NCBI RefSeq assembly: GCF_006542425.1
Contig: NZ_VFID01000014.1
Location: forward strand, 124,001 to 188,000
Source: Pseudoxanthomonas sp. z9
Lineage (GTDB): Bacteria; Pseudomonadota; Gammaproteobacteria; Xanthomonadales; Xanthomonadaceae
DNA: 64,000 bases
Direction: 5' to 3'
Part shown: positions 18,531-28,408 of the stretch, one piece after another
Layout of the letters: every line of letters begins with the position of its first letter
Position numbering within the stretch: position 1 is the stretch's first letter
Notes under the pieces: model-generated
Seen by the model: the letters and a program-made list of their open reading frames with translations, nothing else
Told to the model about the DNA's origin: nothing
Database searches by the model: none
Position numbers and translations under genes: made by a program

Positions 18531-19168
18531 AGTGGAACTGGCGTGGACCGCTGCTGGCGGCCTGTGTGTTGATGCTGGCCGCCTGCGCCAGCGGCGGTGG
18601 CCGCAAATCTACGCCGCCGCCACTGGAAGATCCCGAGGACGTGGCCGCCGCGCAGGCGCGCCAGGCCACCCGTGAAGCGTGGTTGCGCGGGCAACCGGAA
18701 TGGGGATTCGAGGCGCGGGTGGCGGTCAGCCAGGCCGGCAAGGGCGGCAGCGGCCGGCTCGACTGGCGCCAGCAGGGCACGCAGTACACCGCTTCGTTGA
18801 GCGCCCCGGTCACCCGCCAGAGCTGGCGCCTCAGCGCCGGCGCCGACGGCGCGCGGCTGGAAGGGCTGGAAGGTGGCCCCCGCCAGGGCGAAGACGCCGA
18901 TCTGCTGCTGCGCGAAGCCACCGGCTGGGACATTCCGGTGCAGACCCTCTCGGAATGGGCGCGCGGCCTGAGCGGGCAGGGCAGCCCGGAGTTCGGTCCC
19001 GAGGGCCAACTGCAGACGTTGCGCCAGGCCGGCTGGACCATCCGCTACACCGAATGGCTGCCGGCCGCCGGCGCCCAGCCCGCGATGCCCCGGCGCATCG
19101 AGGCCGAGCGCGGCCAGGCCCGGGTCCGCCTGGTCGTGGATCGCTGGGATCTCGGGGCCGCGCCGTGA
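18527..19168 (+). CDS. lolB: Outer-membrane lipoprotein receptor LolB
   Basis: A 213-residue lipoprotein with lipobox LMLAAC in the first 22 residues and the LolB fold after it: [29 protein letters not shown] begins the beta-barrel half, and [18 protein letters not shown] is the conserved Lol helix segment. LolB accepts lipoproteins from LolA and inserts them into the inner leaflet of the outer membrane. Overlaps with the TPR gene (ATGA) and with ispE (GTGA) show a tightly coupled operon. Confidence 0.93.
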   Translation: MKWNWRGPLLAACVLMLAACASGGGRKSTPPPLEDPEDVAAAQARQATREAWLRGQPEWGFEARVAVSQAGKGGSGRLDWRQQGTQYTASLSAPVTRQSWRLSAGADGARLEGLEGGPRQGEDADLLLREATGWDIPVQTLSEWARGLSGQGSPEFGPEGQLQTLRQAGWTIRYTEWLPAAGAQPAMPRRIEAERGQARVRLVVDRWDLGAAP

Positions 19169-20034
19169 CGGCACTCTCTCCGGAGGATGGCTGGTCGGCC
19201 TGGCCCGCACCGGCCAAGCTGAACCTGTTCCTCCACATCACCGGCCGCCGGCCGGACGGCTATCACCTGCTGCAGTCGGTGTTCCGGATCCTGGACTGGG
19301 GCGACACCGTGCACCTGCGGGTGCGGCCGGATGGCGCGATCCGCCGGGTGGGAGCTTCCGTCCCCGGCGTGGCCGAGGCCGATGATTTGCTGGTGCGCGC
19401 GGCCAATCTGCTAAAAGAAGATGCCAACTGCGCGCAAGGAGCGGACATCTCCGTCGAAAAGCGCATCCCGGCCGGTGGCGGCTTCGGCGGTGGCTCATCC
19501 GATGCGGCCACCGTGCTGGTGGTACTCAACCGGCTCTGGGGCACCGGCCTGCCGGTGGACCGGCTGGCGGCGCTGGGCCTGCGGCTGGGCGCGGACGTGC
19601 CGGTATTCGTCCGCGGGCACAACGCCTGGGCCGAGGGCGTTGGCGAACAGCTCACGCCCATCGCCCTGCCTCCGGCCTGGTACGTGCTGGTCGACCCCGG
19701 CGTCCACGTGCCCACCGCGGCACTTTTCCAGGCCCCTGATTTGACGCGAAACGCGCCACCCGCGAAAATGTCGGACTTCGTTTCGGGACACCTGCTCGGC
19801 AATGCGTTCGAGCCGGTACTGCGCCGCCGGGAACCTGCCATCGAGGCGGTGTTCCAGGCTCTGGCGCGTATCGGCACGCCGCGGCTGACCGGATCCGGCA
19901 GCGGTTGTTTCGTCGAGTTCGCCCAGCGGACCCAGGCGGAAGCGGCGCTGGCGGAACTGTCCGGCCTGCGGGCCTGGCTGGTGCCGGGCGCGGCGCGGTC
20001 GCCGCTGCAGGATGCGCTCGAATCGGAAACCTAA
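19165..20034 (+). CDS. ispE: 4-diphosphocytidyl-2-C-methyl-D-erythritol kinase
   Basis: A 289-residue GHMP kinase of the MEP isoprenoid pathway. The ATP loop is [15 protein letters not shown] at residues 101-115, the N-terminal substrate region is [20 protein letters not shown], and the third motif is [12 protein letters not shown] near the C-terminus. The start is GTG at 19165, overlapping the lolB stop by four bases and giving the usual N-terminus just before the APAKLNL block. The stop lies five bases before tRNA(Gln), so transcripts probably run into the tRNA and on to prs. Confidence 0.96.
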   Translation: MTALSPEDGWSAWPAPAKLNLFLHITGRRPDGYHLLQSVFRILDWGDTVHLRVRPDGAIRRVGASVPGVAEADDLLVRAANLLKEDANCAQGADISVEKRIPAGGGFGGGSSDAATVLVVLNRLWGTGLPVDRLAALGLRLGADVPVFVRGHNAWAEGVGEQLTPIALPPAWYVLVDPGVHVPTAALFQAPDLTRNAPPAKMSDFVSGHLLGNAFEPVLRRREPAIEAVFQALARIGTPRLTGSGSGCFVEFAQRTQAEAALAELSGLRAWLVPGAARSPLQDALESET

Positions 20035-20039
20035 CGCCT

Positions 20040-20115
20040 AGGGGCGTCGCCAAGTGGTTAAGGCACCGGGTTTTGATCCCGGCATTCGTAGGTTCGAATC
20101 CTTCCGCCCCTGCCA
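20040..20115 (+). tRNA. tRNA-Gln (TTG)
   Basis: A 76-nt cloverleaf with encoded CCA. Acceptor arms AGGGGCG/CGCCCCT pair fully, the anticodon stem CCGGG/CCCGG closes loop TTTTGAT, and the T arm carries GTTCGAATC. Anticodon TTG reads CAA/CAG. It sits between ispE and prs, a common position for this tRNA in the family. Confidence 0.97.
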
Positions 20116-20196
20116 ATCCGCGGTTTTCCTGCAGCGCCCGCGAGGGACTGCGCCGCGACTTCCCGCCGCCGCCAGAAGCCACGCCGAGAGAGAAAA

Positions 20197-21156
20197 ATGC
20201 AAGACGACCGCAACCTGCTTGTCTTCTCCGGCAACGCCAACAAACCGCTGGCCGACAGCATCTGCCGCGAACTGGGCGTGCGTCCGGGCAAGGCGCTGGT
20301 GTCGCGCTTCTCCGACGGTGAAGTGCAGGTGGAAATCGAGGAGAACGTCCGCCGCCAGGAAGTGTTCGTGGTCCAGCCCACCTGCGCCCCGGCCGCGGAA
20401 AACCTGATGGAACTGCTGGTGCTGATCGACGCGCTCAAGCGCGCATCGGCCGCCAGCGTCACCGCGGTGGTGCCGTACTTCGGCTACTCGCGCCAGGATC
20501 GCCGCCTGCGTTCCTCGCGCGTGCCGATCACGGCCAAGGTGGCGGCCAAGATGTTCAGCGCGGTCGGTACCGATCGGGTGCTGACGGTGGACCTGCATGC
20601 CGACCAGATCCAGGGCTTCTTCGATATCCCGGTCGACAACGTGTACGCCTCGCCGCTGCTGCTGGCCGATATCTGGCGCGCCTACGGCACCGACAACCTG
20701 ATCGTGGTCTCGCCCGACGTGGGCGGCGTGGTGCGCGCGCGCGCCGTCGCCAAGCGCCTGGACGATGCCGACCTGGCCATCATCGACAAGCGCCGTCCGC
20801 GCGCCAATGTCGCCACCGTGATGAACATCATCGGTGACGTCGACGGCAAGGACTGCGTGCTGGTGGACGACATCGTCGACACCGCCGGCACCCTGTGCGC
20901 CGCCGCCGCCGCGCTGAAGTCGCGCGGTGCCAAGAAGGTGGCTGCGTACTGCACCCACGCCGTGCTCTCGGGCCCGGCGGTGGACAACCTGAACAAGTCG
21001 GTGCTGGATGAACTGGTCGTCACCGACACCATCCCGCTTTCGCCGGAAGCGAAGGCGTGCGGCCGGATCCGCCAGCTCAGCGTGGCGGAACTGCTGGCCG
21101 AAACCGTTCGCCGCATCGCCTTCGGCGAATCGGTGAGCTCGCTGTACGTGGATTGA
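20197..21156 (+). CDS. prs: Ribose-phosphate pyrophosphokinase
   Basis: A 319-residue PRPP synthetase (class I). It converts ribose 5-phosphate and ATP to PRPP for purine, pyrimidine, histidine, tryptophan and NAD synthesis. Visible motifs are the flexible-loop region [21 protein letters not shown], the divalent-metal/ATP site [17 protein letters not shown], and the PRPP-binding loop [20 protein letters not shown] purine-rich AGAGAGAAAA precedes ATG 20197. The gene follows tRNA(Gln) and is followed by a heptad inverted repeat and rplY. Confidence 0.97.
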   Translation: MQDDRNLLVFSGNANKPLADSICRELGVRPGKALVSRFSDGEVQVEIEENVRRQEVFVVQPTCAPAAENLMELLVLIDALKRASAASVTAVVPYFGYSRQDRRLRSSRVPITAKVAAKMFSAVGTDRVLTVDLHADQIQGFFDIPVDNVYASPLLLADIWRAYGTDNLIVVSPDVGGVVRARAVAKRLDDADLAIIDKRRPRANVATVMNIIGDVDGKDCVLVDDIVDTAGTLCAAAAALKSRGAKKVAAYCTHAVLSGPAVDNLNKSVLDELVVTDTIPLSPEAKACGRIRQLSVAELLAETVRRIAFGESVSSLYVD

Positions 21157-21159
21157 GGG

Positions 21160-21227
21160 CCGGGATTCGTGATTGGGGATTCGGGATTGGCGTTTGCGAA
21201 TCCCGAATCCCGAATGCCAAATCCCGG
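21160..21227. repeat. Heptad inverted repeat, copy 1 (prs-rplY gap)
   Basis: Four near-tandem units of GGGATTN on the left are mirrored by NAATCCC units on the right, forming a hairpin. CCGGGATT at 21160-21167 pairs with AATCCCGG at 21220-21227, and an inner 12-bp stem pairs 21177-21188 with 21199-21210. There is no T-run, so it is not a standard terminator. Related copies lie at 22564, 29444, 33833 and 41555. Confidence 0.85.
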
Positions 21228-21306
21228 CATTCCAACGACTCTCCTGGTCGCGGGGGAGTCTTCAAGATCGCCGCGAGGCGATTCATCAACTAGGTAATTA
21301 GCAAAC

Positions 21307-21936
21307 ATGGCAAAGACACACGAAATCAAGGTGCAGCGCCGCGAAGACGAGGGTAAGGGTGCGAGCCGCCGCCTGCGTCACGCCGGCAACGTGCCCGCCA
21401 TCGTCTACGGTGGTGGCGAACTCAAGCCGGTCAGCATCCAGCTGAACCACAACGAAGTCTGGCTGGCCAGCCAGCACGACTGGTTCTACTCCTCGATCCT
21501 GGACCTGAGCCTCAACGGCGACATCCAGAAGGTGCTGCTGCGTGACATGCAGCGTCATCCGTACAAGCAGCAGATCATGCACCTGGACTTCCAGCGCGTG
21601 AACGAGAACGAGACCCTGCGCACCGCGGTGCCGCTGCACTTCATCAACCAGGACACTTCGCCCGCCGGCAAGTCGGCCGACGTGGTCGTGACCCACGAAC
21701 TGAACGAAGTCGTGGTCGAGTGCCTGCCGAAGGATCTGCCGGAATTCATCGAGATCGACCTGTCGAACCTGGCCGTGGGCGCCGTCGTGCACCTGTCGGA
21801 GATCAAGCTGCCGGCCGGCGTCGAAATCCCGGAACTGAAGCTGGGCAAGGAACACGACGTCGCCGTCGTGATCGCCAAGCACGGCAAGGAAGAAGCCGAG
21901 GCTCCGGCCGAAGGCGCCGAGAAGGAAGAGAAGTAA
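21307..21936 (+). CDS. rplY: 50S ribosomal protein L25/general stress protein Ctc
   Basis: A 209-residue long (CTC) form of L25, which binds 5S rRNA. Residues 1-95 are the L25 domain (EDEGKGASRRLRHAGNVPAIVYGG, QHPYKQQIMHLDFQ-like core) and residues 100-190 the TL5/CTC beta domain (VECLPKDLPEFIEIDLSNL). The tail is acidic (EEAEAPAEGAEKEEK). The start MAKTHEIKVQ is the only sensible one. pth follows 53 bases downstream, a pairing seen in many bacteria. Confidence 0.96.
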   Translation: MAKTHEIKVQRREDEGKGASRRLRHAGNVPAIVYGGGELKPVSIQLNHNEVWLASQHDWFYSSILDLSLNGDIQKVLLRDMQRHPYKQQIMHLDFQRVNENETLRTAVPLHFINQDTSPAGKSADVVVTHELNEVVVECLPKDLPEFIEIDLSNLAVGAVVHLSEIKLPAGVEIPELKLGKEHDVAVVIAKHGKEEAEAPAEGAEKEEK

Positions 21937-21989
21937 TCCTGCGCCACGGTGCGTCCGCGTCAGCGGGCGCACCGGCGTGAGGCACTGTG

Positions 21990-22571
21990 ATGGCAGGTCT
22001 TCGTCTCATCGTCGGACTGGGCAATCCCGGTGCCGAGCACGCCAGAACCCGGCACAACGCCGGGTTCCGTTTTGTCGACACCCTGGCCGAGGCACAGGGC
22101 GTGCGGTTTGGGCTGGAAAGCAAGCTGTTCGGTGAAACCGCCAAGGTCGTGGTCGCCGGCCAGCCGGTCTGGTTGCTCAAGCCGGCCACCTACATGAACC
22201 TGAGCGGCAAGTCGGTGACCGCCGCCCTGCGCTACTGGAAGATCGAGCCGGAAGAGGCGCTGTTGGCCCACGACGAACTGGACCTGGCCCCCGGCGTGGC
22301 GCGACTGAAGTTCGATGGCGGCCACGGCGGCCAGAACGGCCTGCGCGACACCCTCCAGTTGCTGGGGCACGGCAAGTTCCACCGTCTGCGCATCGGCATC
22401 GGCCATCCCGGCCACAAGGACAGGGTGACCGGCTGGGTCCTGGGCAAACCCGGCAAGGACGACGAAATCCTGATCGGTCGCGCCATCGACGACGCCATCG
22501 ACGTGCTGCCACTGGCCGTGCAGGGTGATTTCAACGAGGCCATGAAGCGGCTGCACACGGCAAGGGAATAG
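21990..22571 (+). CDS. pth: Peptidyl-tRNA hydrolase
   Basis: A 193-residue enzyme freeing tRNA from stalled peptidyl-tRNAs. The catalytic histidine is His22 in ARTRHNAGFRFVD; KPATYMNLSGKSV supplies the substrate asparagine and HDELDLAPG the catalytic aspartate. GAGG lies seven bases before ATG 21990; an in-frame GTG directly before it is less likely. The stop codon TAG is formed by the first unit of heptad repeat copy 2, so the last two residues (Arg-Glu) are partly encoded by the repeat. Confidence 0.97.
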   Translation: MAGLRLIVGLGNPGAEHARTRHNAGFRFVDTLAEAQGVRFGLESKLFGETAKVVVAGQPVWLLKPATYMNLSGKSVTAALRYWKIEPEEALLAHDELDLAPGVARLKFDGGHGGQNGLRDTLQLLGHGKFHRLRIGIGHPGHKDRVTGWVLGKPGKDDEILIGRAIDDAIDVLPLAVQGDFNEAMKRLHTARE

Positions 22572-22643
22572 GGAATGGGGAATGGGGAATCGTAGAAGCG
22601 CTTTTGCTTTGACCATTCCCTATTCCCGATTCTCCATTCCCGG
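22564..22643. repeat. Heptad inverted repeat, copy 2 (pth-ychF gap)
   Basis: Left arm: four exact 7-nt units GGGAAT plus a variable base (A, G, G, C) from 22564. Right arm: CATTCCC, TATTCCC, GATTCTC, CATTCCC from about 22614. The six-base cores pair and the seventh bases mostly do not. The left arm supplies the pth stop codon; the right arm ends nine bases before the ychF ATG. Confidence 0.9.
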
Positions 22644-22652
22644 ATTGAAAAC

Positions 22653-23744
22653 ATGGGCATCAAATGCGGCATCGTCGGCCTGCCCAACGTGGGCAAGTCG
22701 ACCCTGTTCAACGCGCTGACCAAGGCGGGCATCGCCGCGGCCAATTTTCCGTTCTGCACCATCGAGCCGAATGTCGGCGTGGTGCCGGTGCCGGACCCGC
22801 GCCTGAACCAGCTGGCGGACATCGTGAAGCCGCAGAAGGTGCTGCCGACCGCGGTCGAGTTCGTCGACATCGCCGGCCTGGTGGCTGGCGCGGCCAGCGG
22901 CGAGGGCCTGGGCAACAAGTTCCTGGCCCACATCCGCGAGGTCGATGCGATCACCCATGTGGTGCGCTGCTTCGAGCACGGCGACATCGTCCACGTGTCC
23001 GGCAAGGTGGATCCCATCGCCGATATCGAGACCATCGACACCGAACTGGCGCTGGCGGACCTGGATAGCGTCGAAAAAGCACTTAACCGCGCCGAACGCT
23101 CCGCTAAAGCCGGTGAAAAGGACGCCATCGCCCGCAAGCCGGTCCTGCAGAAGCTGCATGCCGGCCTGAGCGAGGGCCAGCCCGGCCGCGCGCTGGGTCT
23201 GGACGAGGAGGAGCGCGCGCTGGTCCGCGACCTGTTCCTGCTGACCCTCAAGCCGGTCATGTACGTGGCCAACGTGCTGGAGGACGGCTTCGAGAACAAT
23301 CCGCACCTGGAGGCCGTGCGCGCCCGCGCCGCCACCGAGGGCGCCGAGGTGGTGCCGGTCTCGGCCGCCATCGAGGAAGAGCTGGCCCAGCTGGACGACG
23401 CCGATCGCGACACCTTCCTGGCCGACCTCGGCCTGGACGAACCCGGCCTCAACCGGGTGATCCGCGCGGCCTACAAGCTGCTCGGCCTGCAGACCTACTT
23501 CACCGCCGGGGTCAAGGAAGTCCGGGCCTGGACGGTCAAGGCCGGGGCCACCGCGCCCCAGGCGGCGGCGGTCATCCATACCGATTTCGAGAAGGGCTTC
23601 ATCCGCGCCGAGACCATCGCCTTCGACGATTTCATCAAGTACAAGGGCGAGGCGGGCGCGCGCGACGCCGGCCGGCTGCGCCTGGAAGGCAAGGAATACC
23701 GGGTGCAGGAAGGCGACGTGCTGCACTTCCGCTTCAATGTCTGA
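22653..23744 (+). CDS. ychF: YchF/OLA1-family ATPase
   Basis: A 363-residue TRAFAC-class P-loop protein. The P-loop is GLPNVGKST at residues 9-17. The G3 region is [23 protein letters not shown], and the G4 motif is the non-canonical NVLE that gives YchF ATP rather than GTP preference. The C-terminal TGS/ubiquitin-like domain ends in [16 protein letters not shown]. It binds ribosomes and is linked to redox and translation control. The upstream spacer is almost entirely heptad repeat. The pth-ychF order is widely conserved. Confidence 0.96.
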   Translation: MGIKCGIVGLPNVGKSTLFNALTKAGIAAANFPFCTIEPNVGVVPVPDPRLNQLADIVKPQKVLPTAVEFVDIAGLVAGAASGEGLGNKFLAHIREVDAITHVVRCFEHGDIVHVSGKVDPIADIETIDTELALADLDSVEKALNRAERSAKAGEKDAIARKPVLQKLHAGLSEGQPGRALGLDEEERALVRDLFLLTLKPVMYVANVLEDGFENNPHLEAVRARAATEGAEVVPVSAAIEEELAQLDDADRDTFLADLGLDEPGLNRVIRAAYKLLGLQTYFTAGVKEVRAWTVKAGATAPQAAAVIHTDFEKGFIRAETIAFDDFIKYKGEAGARDAGRLRLEGKEYRVQEGDVLHFRFNV

Positions 23745-23765
23745 TAAAAAAGTTGGCGTTTCGCG

Positions 23766-23804
23766 TTGACAGCCAGTCTGCTTCAGGCCAAAATCGCTGG
23801 CTGT
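23766..23804 (+). promoter_or_regulatory. Promoter of the tRNA-tufB operon with overlapping inverted repeat
   Basis: TTGACA at 23766-23771, a 17-bp spacer and CAAAAT at 23789-23794 make a strong sigma-70 promoter with a GC-rich discriminator (CGCTGG), as in stringently controlled stable-RNA promoters. ACAGCCAG (23769-23776) and CTGGCTGT (23797-23804) form a perfect 8-bp inverted repeat flanking the -10 element. Confidence 0.75.
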
Positions 23805-23854
23805 TTCACCCCGGTTTGATTTGGCCCCTCCGGCCGGCTCTTCCGGGTGGCTTT

Positions 23855-23940
23855 GGAGGGATACCCAAGCGGCCAACGGGGGCAGACTGTAAATCTGCTG
23901 GCTTACGCCTTCGGTGGTTCGAATCCACCTCCCTCCACCA
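23855..23940 (+). tRNA. tRNA-Tyr (GTA)
   Basis: An 86-nt class II tRNA with encoded CCA. Acceptor arms GGAGGGA/TCCCTCC pair, CAGA/TCTG close the anticodon loop CTGTAAA, and a long variable arm (about GGCTTACGCCTTC) and T arm GGTTCGAATCC follow. It is first in the tRNA(Tyr)-tRNA(Gly)-tRNA(Thr)-tuf array. Confidence 0.97.
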
Positions 23941-23977
23941 AAATTTGAGTTGTTTTGTGTTGTAGTGGTCTCCCGGC

Positions 23978-24051
23978 GCGGGAGTAGTTCAACGGTAGAA
24001 CCTCAGCCTTCCAAGCTGATGGTGCGGGTTCGATTCCCGTCTCCCGCTCCA
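23978..24051 (+). tRNA. tRNA-Gly (TCC)
   Basis: A 74-nt tRNA with CCA. Acceptor arms GCGGGAG/CTCCCGC pair, and anticodon stem TCAGC/GCTGA closes loop CTTCCAA with anticodon TCC. The T arm GGGTTCGATTCCC is intact. Confidence 0.97.
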
Positions 24052-24103
24052 CTTGAACGCCCAGCGCGGGACCTGCGGTAACCGAAGCGACAAACAGTTT
24101 CAC

Positions 24104-24179
24104 GCTCACGTAGCTCAGTCGGTAGAGCACCTCCTTGGTAAGGAGGAGGTCGATGGTTCGATTCCATTCGTGAGCACCA
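24104..24179 (+). tRNA. tRNA-Thr (GGT)
   Basis: A 76-nt tRNA with CCA. Acceptor arms GCTCACG/CGTGAGC pair, and anticodon stem CCTCC/GGAGG closes loop TTGGTAA with anticodon GGT. It lies 45 bases before tuf, as thrT precedes tufB in E. coli. Confidence 0.97.
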
Positions 24180-24224
24180 CCTTTCCAACTCCATTTCAAC
24201 GATCCACCTCGAGAAGAAGCAGCC

Positions 24225-25415
<1,191 letters not shown>

Positions 25416-25423
25416 GCTGCTGT

Positions 25424-25445
25424 TCCGGCGAATCGCTTCGCCGGA
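25424..25445 (+). other. Stem-loop between tuf copy 1 and tRNA-Trp
   Basis: A perfect 9-bp stem, TCCGGCGAA with its complement and loop TCGC, beginning eight bases after the tuf stop. No T-run follows, so it is more likely an RNA-processing or 3'-end-stabilising element than a terminator. Confidence 0.5.
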
Positions 25446-25513
25446 CCTCGCGAACGGCGGGCCGGAACCTCGGTCCGCCTTCGCCGTCTAAGGGAAACCT
25501 TTAGCAAATCGAT

Positions 25514-25589
<76 letters not shown>

Positions 25590-25659
25590 CACCGGCGGAG
25601 TCTTCCGCACAAGGTCGGCAATGCATGGCCGGCCTCCCAGAGCAAAGAGCGACACTGAC

Positions 25660-26049
25660 TTGAACAGCAAGGTCGAACAATCCAAGGGCGGCGCATCCGC
25701 CGGCGACATCGCCAAGTACGTGCTGGCCGCTGCCCTGGTGGTCGCCGGTCTGGTGGCCTGGTGGTGGTTCAATGGCCAGTGGGCCACGCCGCTGCGCTCG
25801 CTGGCGGTCGCGGCCGGCCTGGTCCTGGGCACCGTCGTGTTCCTGACCACCGGCAAGGGCCGGGATACCCGTGAATTCCTGTCCGAATCGCGGTTCGAGT
25901 TGCGCAAGGTGGTCTGGCCGACCCGCCAGGAAGCGACCCGCATGACCTGGGTGGTGGCGATCGTCGTCATCATCCTGAGCCTGCTGCTGGCGGGCTTCGA
26001 TTTCGCCATCAAGTGGGCGATCGAGTTGTTCCTGGACTACGGCCGCTGA
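25660..26049 (+). CDS. secE: Preprotein translocase subunit SecE
   Basis: A 129-residue three-helix SecE of the E. coli type. Hydrophobic segments lie at about residues 17-35, 45-62 and 95-115. The conserved amphipathic helix [15 protein letters not shown] precedes the last membrane segment, which clamps SecY. The start is taken as TTG at 25660 (MNSKVEQ), which matches the N-terminus I expect for this family; the alternative ATG at 25621 adds 13 residues (MHGRPPRAK) and cannot be excluded. nusG follows after 13 bases, the standard secE-nusG pair. Confidence 0.9.
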   Translation: MNSKVEQSKGGASAGDIAKYVLAAALVVAGLVAWWWFNGQWATPLRSLAVAAGLVLGTVVFLTTGKGRDTREFLSESRFELRKVVWPTRQEATRMTWVVAIVVIILSLLLAGFDFAIKWAIELFLDYGR

Positions 26050-26062
26050 GGAGAATGTCGCA

Positions 26063-26620
26063 GTGAAGCGTTGGTACGTGGTTCACGCCTATTCGGGCTT
26101 CGAGAAGTCGGTTGCACAGGCGCTGCGTGATCGCATCGTCCGCAACGACATGCAGGAAAAGTTCGGCGACGTCCTGGTTCCGACCGAGGAAGTGGTCGAG
26201 ATGCGCTCCGGCCAGAAGCGCCGTTCCGAGCGCAAGTTCTTCCCGGGCTATGTCCTGGTCCAGATCGAGACCCATGACGAGGCGGGCATCCCGCGCATGG
26301 ACAACGAGAGCTGGCACCTGGTCAAGGAAACCAGCAAGGTGCTGGGCTTCATCGGCGGCACCGCCGATCGTCCGTTGCCGATCCGCGACGAGGAGGCCGC
26401 CGCCATCCTGGATCGCGTTCAGGAAGGCGTGGAAAAGCCCCGTCCCAAGGTGCTGTTCGAGCCGGGCGAAATGGTCCGGGTCATCGATGGCCCGTTCAAC
26501 GACTTCAACGGCGTGGTCGAGGAAGTCAACTACGAAAAGAGCCGCCTGCGCGTAGCGGTGCTCATTTTCGGCCGCTCCACCCCGGTGGAGCTGGAATTCG
26601 GCCAGGTCGAGAAGGCCTGA
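26063..26620 (+). CDS. nusG: Transcription termination/antitermination factor NusG
   Basis: A 185-residue protein with an NGN domain ([21 protein letters not shown], then [11 protein letters not shown]) and a C-terminal KOW domain ([25 protein letters not shown]). NusG binds the beta' clamp, promotes elongation, couples RNA polymerase to the ribosome and aids Rho. The start is GTG at 26063 with a GAGGAG Shine-Dalgarno sequence. The insertion between the two motifs is normal for gammaproteobacteria. rplK follows after a 195-bp gap containing a promoter-like box. Confidence 0.97.
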   Translation: MKRWYVVHAYSGFEKSVAQALRDRIVRNDMQEKFGDVLVPTEEVVEMRSGQKRRSERKFFPGYVLVQIETHDEAGIPRMDNESWHLVKETSKVLGFIGGTADRPLPIRDEEAAAILDRVQEGVEKPRPKVLFEPGEMVRVIDGPFNDFNGVVEEVNYEKSRLRVAVLIFGRSTPVELEFGQVEKA

Positions 26621-26639
26621 CCCCCTTCCGGCGTGCCTC

Positions 26640-26693
26640 CGGCACGGCCCGGAAAACCCTGATATACTGCGCGGCTCCCTGTCCAAAGGAGCC
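26640..26693 (+). promoter_or_regulatory. Possible rplK-rplA promoter and leader hairpin
   Basis: A TATACT box at 26663-26668, the same -10 sequence as the str and S10 operons, with no good -35 element. A 6-bp stem GGCTCC/GGAGCC (26673-26693) begins near the expected start site. The leader to the rplK ATG would be about 140 nt, room for autoregulation by L1; that role is known in E. coli and inferred here. Confidence 0.4.
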
Positions 26694-26815
26694 GGGCAGG
26701 GCACCAGCCGCCGCAAGGCGGCTTCCGTGCGTCTACAACGCGAAGCCGGGACGCGTGATTTTCCCGGTCCGATGGGGAGCCTGACAACAGGCGCTAGCAC
26801 CCGGAGAGAACTCAA

Positions 26816-27244
26816 ATGGCTAAGAAAGTTGTTGGTTACATCAAGCTGCAGGTGAAGGCCGGCCAGGCCAACCCCTCGCCGCCGGTCGGCCCGGCCCTGG
26901 GCCAGCGCGGCCTGAACATCATGGAGTTCTGCAAGGCGTTCAACGCCGCCACGCAGAAGCTGGAGCCGGGTCTGCCGATTCCGGTGGTCATCACCGCCTA
27001 CTCCGACCGTACGTTCACCTTCATCACCAAGACGCCGCCGGCGACCATCCTGCTGAAGAAGGCCGTGGGCATCCAGTCCGGCTCCAAGCGTCCGAACACC
27101 GAAAAGGTGGGCAAGGTGACCCGCAAGCAGCTGGAAGAGATCGCCAAGGCGAAGGAACCCGACCTGACCGCGGCCGATCTGGACGCGGCAGTTCGCACGA
27201 TCGCGGGTTCGGCCCGCTCCATGGGCCTGACGGTGGAGGGTTAA
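26816..27244 (+). CDS. rplK: 50S ribosomal protein L11
   Basis: A 142-residue L11. The N-terminal domain has [28 protein letters not shown], the proline-rich face bound by thiopeptides, and the C-terminal rRNA-binding domain ends [17 protein letters not shown]11 sits at the GTPase-associated centre and is needed for RelA activation. GGAGAG precedes the ATG. rplA begins three bases after the stop. Confidence 0.98.
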   Translation: MAKKVVGYIKLQVKAGQANPSPPVGPALGQRGLNIMEFCKAFNAATQKLEPGLPIPVVITAYSDRTFTFITKTPPATILLKKAVGIQSGSKRPNTEKVGKVTRKQLEEIAKAKEPDLTAADLDAAVRTIAGSARSMGLTVEG

Positions 27245-27247
27245 GAG

Positions 27248-27946
27248 ATGGCACAGACCAAGCGACAGAAGGCCATCCTGGCCGCAGTGACCCCGGGCAA
27301 GGCGTATGCCATCGACGAGGCGCTGAAGATCATCAAGTCCGCCACCAAGGCCAAGTTCGTCGAGTCCGTCGACGTCGCGGTGCGCCTGGGCGTGGACGCC
27401 AAGAAGTCCGACCAGCAGGTCCGCGGTTCGACCGTGCTGCCGGCCGGTACCGGCAAGTCGGTGCGCGTGGCGGTGTTCGCCCCGGCCGGCGCCAAGGCTG
27501 ACGAAGCGGCCGCCGCCGGCGCCGAAGCCGTCGGCATGGACGACCTGGCCGAGAAGATGCTGGCCGGCGACATCAACTACGACGTGGTCATCGCCACGCC
27601 GGACGCGATGCGCGTGGTCGGCAAGCTGGGCACCGTGCTGGGTCCGCGCGGCCTGATGCCGAACCCGAAGGTCGGCACCGTGTCGCCGAACCCGGCCGAA
27701 GCCGTGAAGAACGCCAAGTCGGGTCAGGTGCGCTACCGCACCGACAAGGCCGGCATCATCCACTGCACCATCGGCAAGGCCAGCTTCGAGGACGAAGCGC
27801 TGAAGAACAACCTGCAGGCCCTGCTGGCCGATCTGGTCAAGGCCAAGCCGGCCACCGCCAAGGGTCAGTATCTGCAGAAGATCTCGGTCAGCTCGACCAT
27901 GGGTCCCGGCGTCACCGTCGACCAGTCGTCGCTCAACCTGAAGTGA
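27248..27946 (+). CDS. rplA: 50S ribosomal protein L1
   Basis: A 232-residue L1 with the family signature [20 protein letters not shown] in the middle and the conserved [19 protein letters not shown] strand. L1 forms the mobile stalk at the E site and, in E. coli, represses its own rplK-rplA mRNA. The stop TGA at 27944-27946 is the first three bases of a 47-nt hairpin (see next feature), so the terminating ribosome would sit on that structure. Confidence 0.98.
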   Translation: MAQTKRQKAILAAVTPGKAYAIDEALKIIKSATKAKFVESVDVAVRLGVDAKKSDQQVRGSTVLPAGTGKSVRVAVFAPAGAKADEAAAAGAEAVGMDDLAEKMLAGDINYDVVIATPDAMRVVGKLGTVLGPRGLMPNPKVGTVSPNPAEAVKNAKSGQVRYRTDKAGIIHCTIGKASFEDEALKNNLQALLADLVKAKPATAKGQYLQKISVSSTMGPGVTVDQSSLNLK

Positions 27947-27990
27947 TGAACCGGCCCGCGCGCCAAGCGCGTGGGCTTGCCGGTTCATCA
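27944..27990 (+). other. Long hairpin starting at the rplA stop codon
   Basis: TGATGAACCGGC (27944-27955) pairs perfectly with GCCGGTTCATCA (27979-27990). An inner GC-rich part (CCGCGCGC against GCGCGTGG, with one wobble) extends it to about 20 bp with loop CAA. No T-run follows. It may be a Rho-independent pause, a processing site or a 3' stabiliser for rplKA mRNA. Confidence 0.6.
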
Positions 27991-28040
27991 TCCCTGCGAA
28001 AGCAGGGATCCATTGGAATCTTGAAGATCCCTGGATCCAG
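27986..28040. repeat. Interspersed palindromic repeat of the WIPAFAGM type
   Basis: ATCCCTGC-GAAA-GCAGGGAT (27990-28009) followed by two GGATCC-containing segments. On the minus strand it reads WIPAFAGM in one frame, the well-known spurious peptide from short interspersed repeats that occur in many proteobacterial genomes. It lies in the rplJ leader. Confidence 0.6.
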
Positions 28041-28408
28041 CCCACGCAAGGAAACGCAACAAGGCAGCGTCCGCAAGGACGTTGCCGAACATTTGAGGGC
28101 AATCGCAACGGAATCCGTTCCCGCGCGATAGCCGTCAAAGACCGCAGGTGCGGTCAGCGCGCATCGACGACGGGCACGGAAGCTCGTGTTGGCAGGGAAT
28201 CGCCGTCGATGGAAGCGGGATCGCTTAATCCGGACCCGAAAGGGGACGCGCCTGCGCAGATGGTGCCGCCTTCTGGAAATTTCCTGGTGCAGATTCATGC
28301 CAGTCAGAAAGGCCACCGCCGGGGCTCGCGCCCCCGGCACCCAGGATGGGTGCCGTCCAGGACCGCAAGCGGCAGGAGCCGCGAGCGGAATCAACAAGTG
28401 AGGAGTGT
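28041..28408 (+). promoter_or_regulatory. Long rplJ-rplL leader region
   Basis: No gene is visible in the 462 bp between rplA and rplJ. The 3' part holds two mutually exclusive stems sharing bases 28336-28338: GCCGGGG/CCCCCGGC at 28318-28338 and GGCACCC/GGGTGCC at 28336-28354. A further GCGGC/GCCGC stem lies closer to the ATG. In E. coli the L10-L7/L12 complex represses translation by binding this leader; a similar role is plausible. I found no convincing promoter. Confidence 0.4.

Noticed and set aside
26009-28138. 709-codon minus-strand frame over nusG, rplK and rplA containing WIPAFAGM
   Set aside because: The recognisable peptide comes from an interspersed DNA repeat in the rplA-rplJ spacer; the rest is antisense to three certain genes.
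28041-28401. Short plus-strand frames in the rplJ leader (28186-28401, 28209-28442)
   Set aside because: Arg/Gly/Ser-rich, no ribosome binding site, overlap strong RNA stems; more likely untranslated leader.
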